Assembly: GCA_905250125.1 (NCBI GenBank)
Contig: CAJNOL010000698.1
Coordinates: 1-64,000, forward strand
Source of the DNA: Rotaria sordida
Taxonomy: Eukaryota > Rotifera > Eurotatoria > Philodinida > Philodinidae
Direction: 5' to 3'
Length of the DNA: 64,000 nucleotides
Position numbers and translations under genes: made by a program. Under the pieces are notes generated by a model, which saw only the letters and a list, made by a program, of their open reading frames with translations, ran no database searches and was not told the DNA's origin. Each line of letters starts with the position of its first letter. Position 1 is the first letter of the stretch. Of the stretch, positions 62,379 to 64,000 are shown piece by piece.

Positions 62379-62819
62379 ATGTGTCGTTCATCTCCACACG
62401 ACATCAAGGTTAAGACTCTAGATACTATTAAAACTTTTATTTTTACCAATCTATTATATATATATATATTTTTTTTGTAGAGGTCTTCATCTTCATCACC
62501 ACCACCAACACATCTGCAACATCTTCAACCACCATCATATGCTGTTCCTCAGCCTTACTCAGTTGAGGGTGCGGTGGCCTACCTCGAAGCTCAACCGACT
62601 ACCTCAATGACGCCGATACTTGTACAACGATTGGGAGCCCTCGCCAATAGCCTTGTTGGTATTGCTGGTGGTGGTGCTTCTGCTCCTGATGGTGGTGCTT
62701 TTAGTCCTGGTGGCAGTGCTTCTAATTCTGGTGCTGGTGCTGCTAGTCTCGGTGGTGGTGCATCTAGTCCTGGTGCTGCTGTTGATGCAACAACGCCAAA
62801 AGGTCCATCATCCTCATAA
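62379..62819 (+). CDS. Short Gly/Ala/Ser-rich protein, two exons
   Basis: Exon 62379-62408 (10 codons, 'MCRSSPHDIK') and exon 62481-62819 join in frame over a 72-bp GT-AG intron whose acceptor is preceded by a T-run, giving 122 residues. An N-terminal Ser/Pro/His part ('RSSSSSPPPTHLQHLQPPSY') is followed by a helical-looking segment 'YLEAQPTTSMTPILVQRLGA' and a Gly/Ala/Ser-rich tail in which GGGASxPG-like units recur about five times. There is no signal peptide, membrane span or known domain. The GGTGGTGGT-type coding repeat explains long open frames on the other strand and in other frames. Codon use is richer in G and C than in the other genes here. AATAAA words follow about 50 bp after the stop. 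Function unknown; a short exon 1 is the weakest part of the model. Confidence 0.55.
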
Positions 62820-64000
62820 AAAAACAAATTTTTTTTTGTTGTTGTTGTTGTTCGTTGTTTTTGTTGAAAAATAAAAACAAGATAATAAAATAAAAAAGAT
62901 TTAACATCTTTAGTTTATTCTCTTTAAACTCAATAATACTTAAAGATATATTAAAAAAGAAATTATTAAAGACGTATGTAGGATTGAAATCACTTTCAAC
63001 TAATCATATTCATTTCCATAAAACAAAACAAAAAAGCGAGAACAATTATAGAATAGCATGAAAAAAATCTTTTCACATAGCTATTATGGTTCACAATAAG
63101 ATGATATTGAAAAATCTAATTGATTTTAAACGAGAATATTTTATAAATAACTTTCAAAATATGACAAAAAAAGAGAAAAGTTCAGTCTTTTATTAGGTAG
63201 ATAATGATCATTTTTTTCCATCAATAAATATTGCAATGACTGTTTGATTGCTGGCTTCCTTTTTACATATTAGTTTAACATTGAGACGAAGAATTGGTTA
63301 AGGAACAATAAACTAAAATATAGTTCTATGTAATGTTATCGATAGAAGCTAAACGACCTTTTTAGTCAATTATCTTTTACTACTCATTTGAAATCGATCA
63401 AAAGTTTCTTTTATTTTTGTAAAAAAAAAACAAAACGAAATATAAATAAAATTTTATAGTAAATATCAAATATTTAATTTAAGCTACTGACTTATTTTTA
63501 ATAAATAAATAATCTAATTTATCTTTGAAGTTTAATTTGATATATTTTGAGAAAAGATAAATAATTACATGAACGAATTTTGAAATGTTATATGAATTTT
63601 TTTTGTTTGAAATGAAAGAAAATCAATATTTCTTTATTTGAGATTGAATAGATAAAATTTCGTTGGTAATAGTTGTCTTGTTTATTGAACTAATGAATAC
63701 ATATTCCAATGGATATTCTCATATTGTAAAGTACATTCATATTTTCTAATAATTAATACTTTAAATAATTAAAGATTTTTTCAAATATTTAGTTGAATTA
63801 TTGAGAAGATTCTACTCGAATTTAAGCCCCCCCCCCCTCAGAAAATCCAATTTTTCGAAGACGGGTCGAAATTGAAGTTTTATCATAGGAAGATGCACCG
63901 AAGTCTCCTCTTTTAGAGTATATATGGTTTATCAAAAATCGAATCGATTTTGACGAACTTATCGTCTAAAACTTGGCTTCTACTATCATATTTTTCGAGA
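62820..64000. other. Intergenic AT-rich end of window with possible truncated TIR element
   Basis: A (TTG)n tract lies at 62837-62868. From about 63822 the sequence changes abruptly to TTTAAGCCCCCCCCCCTCAG and mixed DNA up to the window end; this start resembles the TTAAGGCC...CCCTCAAAAA ends of the element at 20368-21102, so a related TIR element may begin here and run off the window. The rest is featureless. Confidence 0.4.

Noticed and set aside
62591-62874. Pro/Ala-rich minus-strand frame and a Leu/Val-rich plus-strand frame over the Gly/Ala-rich gene
   Set aside because: By-products of the GGTGGTGCT triplet repeat; only the Gly/Ala/Ser frame has a spliced upstream start in frame.

Overview
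The window is nuclear DNA from an invertebrate animal. It is very AT-rich, and its genes are split by many introns of roughly 45-75 bp, nearly all GT-AG. Three genes can be named by their animal orthologues (LRRC47, an RNFT1/2-type RING membrane protein, an EFCAB6-like EF-hand protein). Small introns, compact genes and a wealth of TIR DNA transposons would fit a bdelloid rotifer (Rotaria or Adineta type), but that assignment is inference and was not tested. Two 100-N gaps mark scaffold joins.

Layout of host genes. 1-1163 (-): 5' part of a rhodopsin-class receptor of aminergic type that runs off the window. 13247-16743 (+): LRRC47, six exons. 16822-19117 (+): RNFT1/2-like E3 ligase, five exons. 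27172-27759 (+): a 179-residue orphan. 31665-32156 and 35069-35572 (both -): two paralogous single-C2-domain proteins with identical exon lengths. 49201-50645 (-): secreted MAM-domain protein with a Ser/Thr-rich tail. 50786-51284 (+): small membrane protein. 54608-58136 (-): EFCAB6-like protein, about twelve exons. 62379-62819 (+): short Gly/Ala/Ser-rich protein. They are unrelated housekeeping, signalling and structural genes and form no visible pathway or operon.

Between them lies a dense set of DNA transposons, mostly dead or non-autonomous. These include a MULE with a FLYWCH finger and long TIRs (8937-11347) carrying a hAT MITE; a hAT-like element with a nested TA-flanked MITE (11599-12212); a 4.6-kb element with ~700-bp TIRs and a DDE_Tnp_4 transposase with a SWIM-like tail (21453-26073); a DD34D mariner (29498-31202); and at least eight long foldback elements. 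The most striking structure is a three-level nest at 39285-42757: a foldback with ~600-bp arms, split by a hAT-ended element that itself contains another foldback.

I saw no reverse transcriptase, no retrovirus-like or Polinton-like element, no CRISPR, no rRNA and no clear tRNA. The remaining intergenic DNA is AT-rich, with simple repeats and a few degenerate minisatellites.
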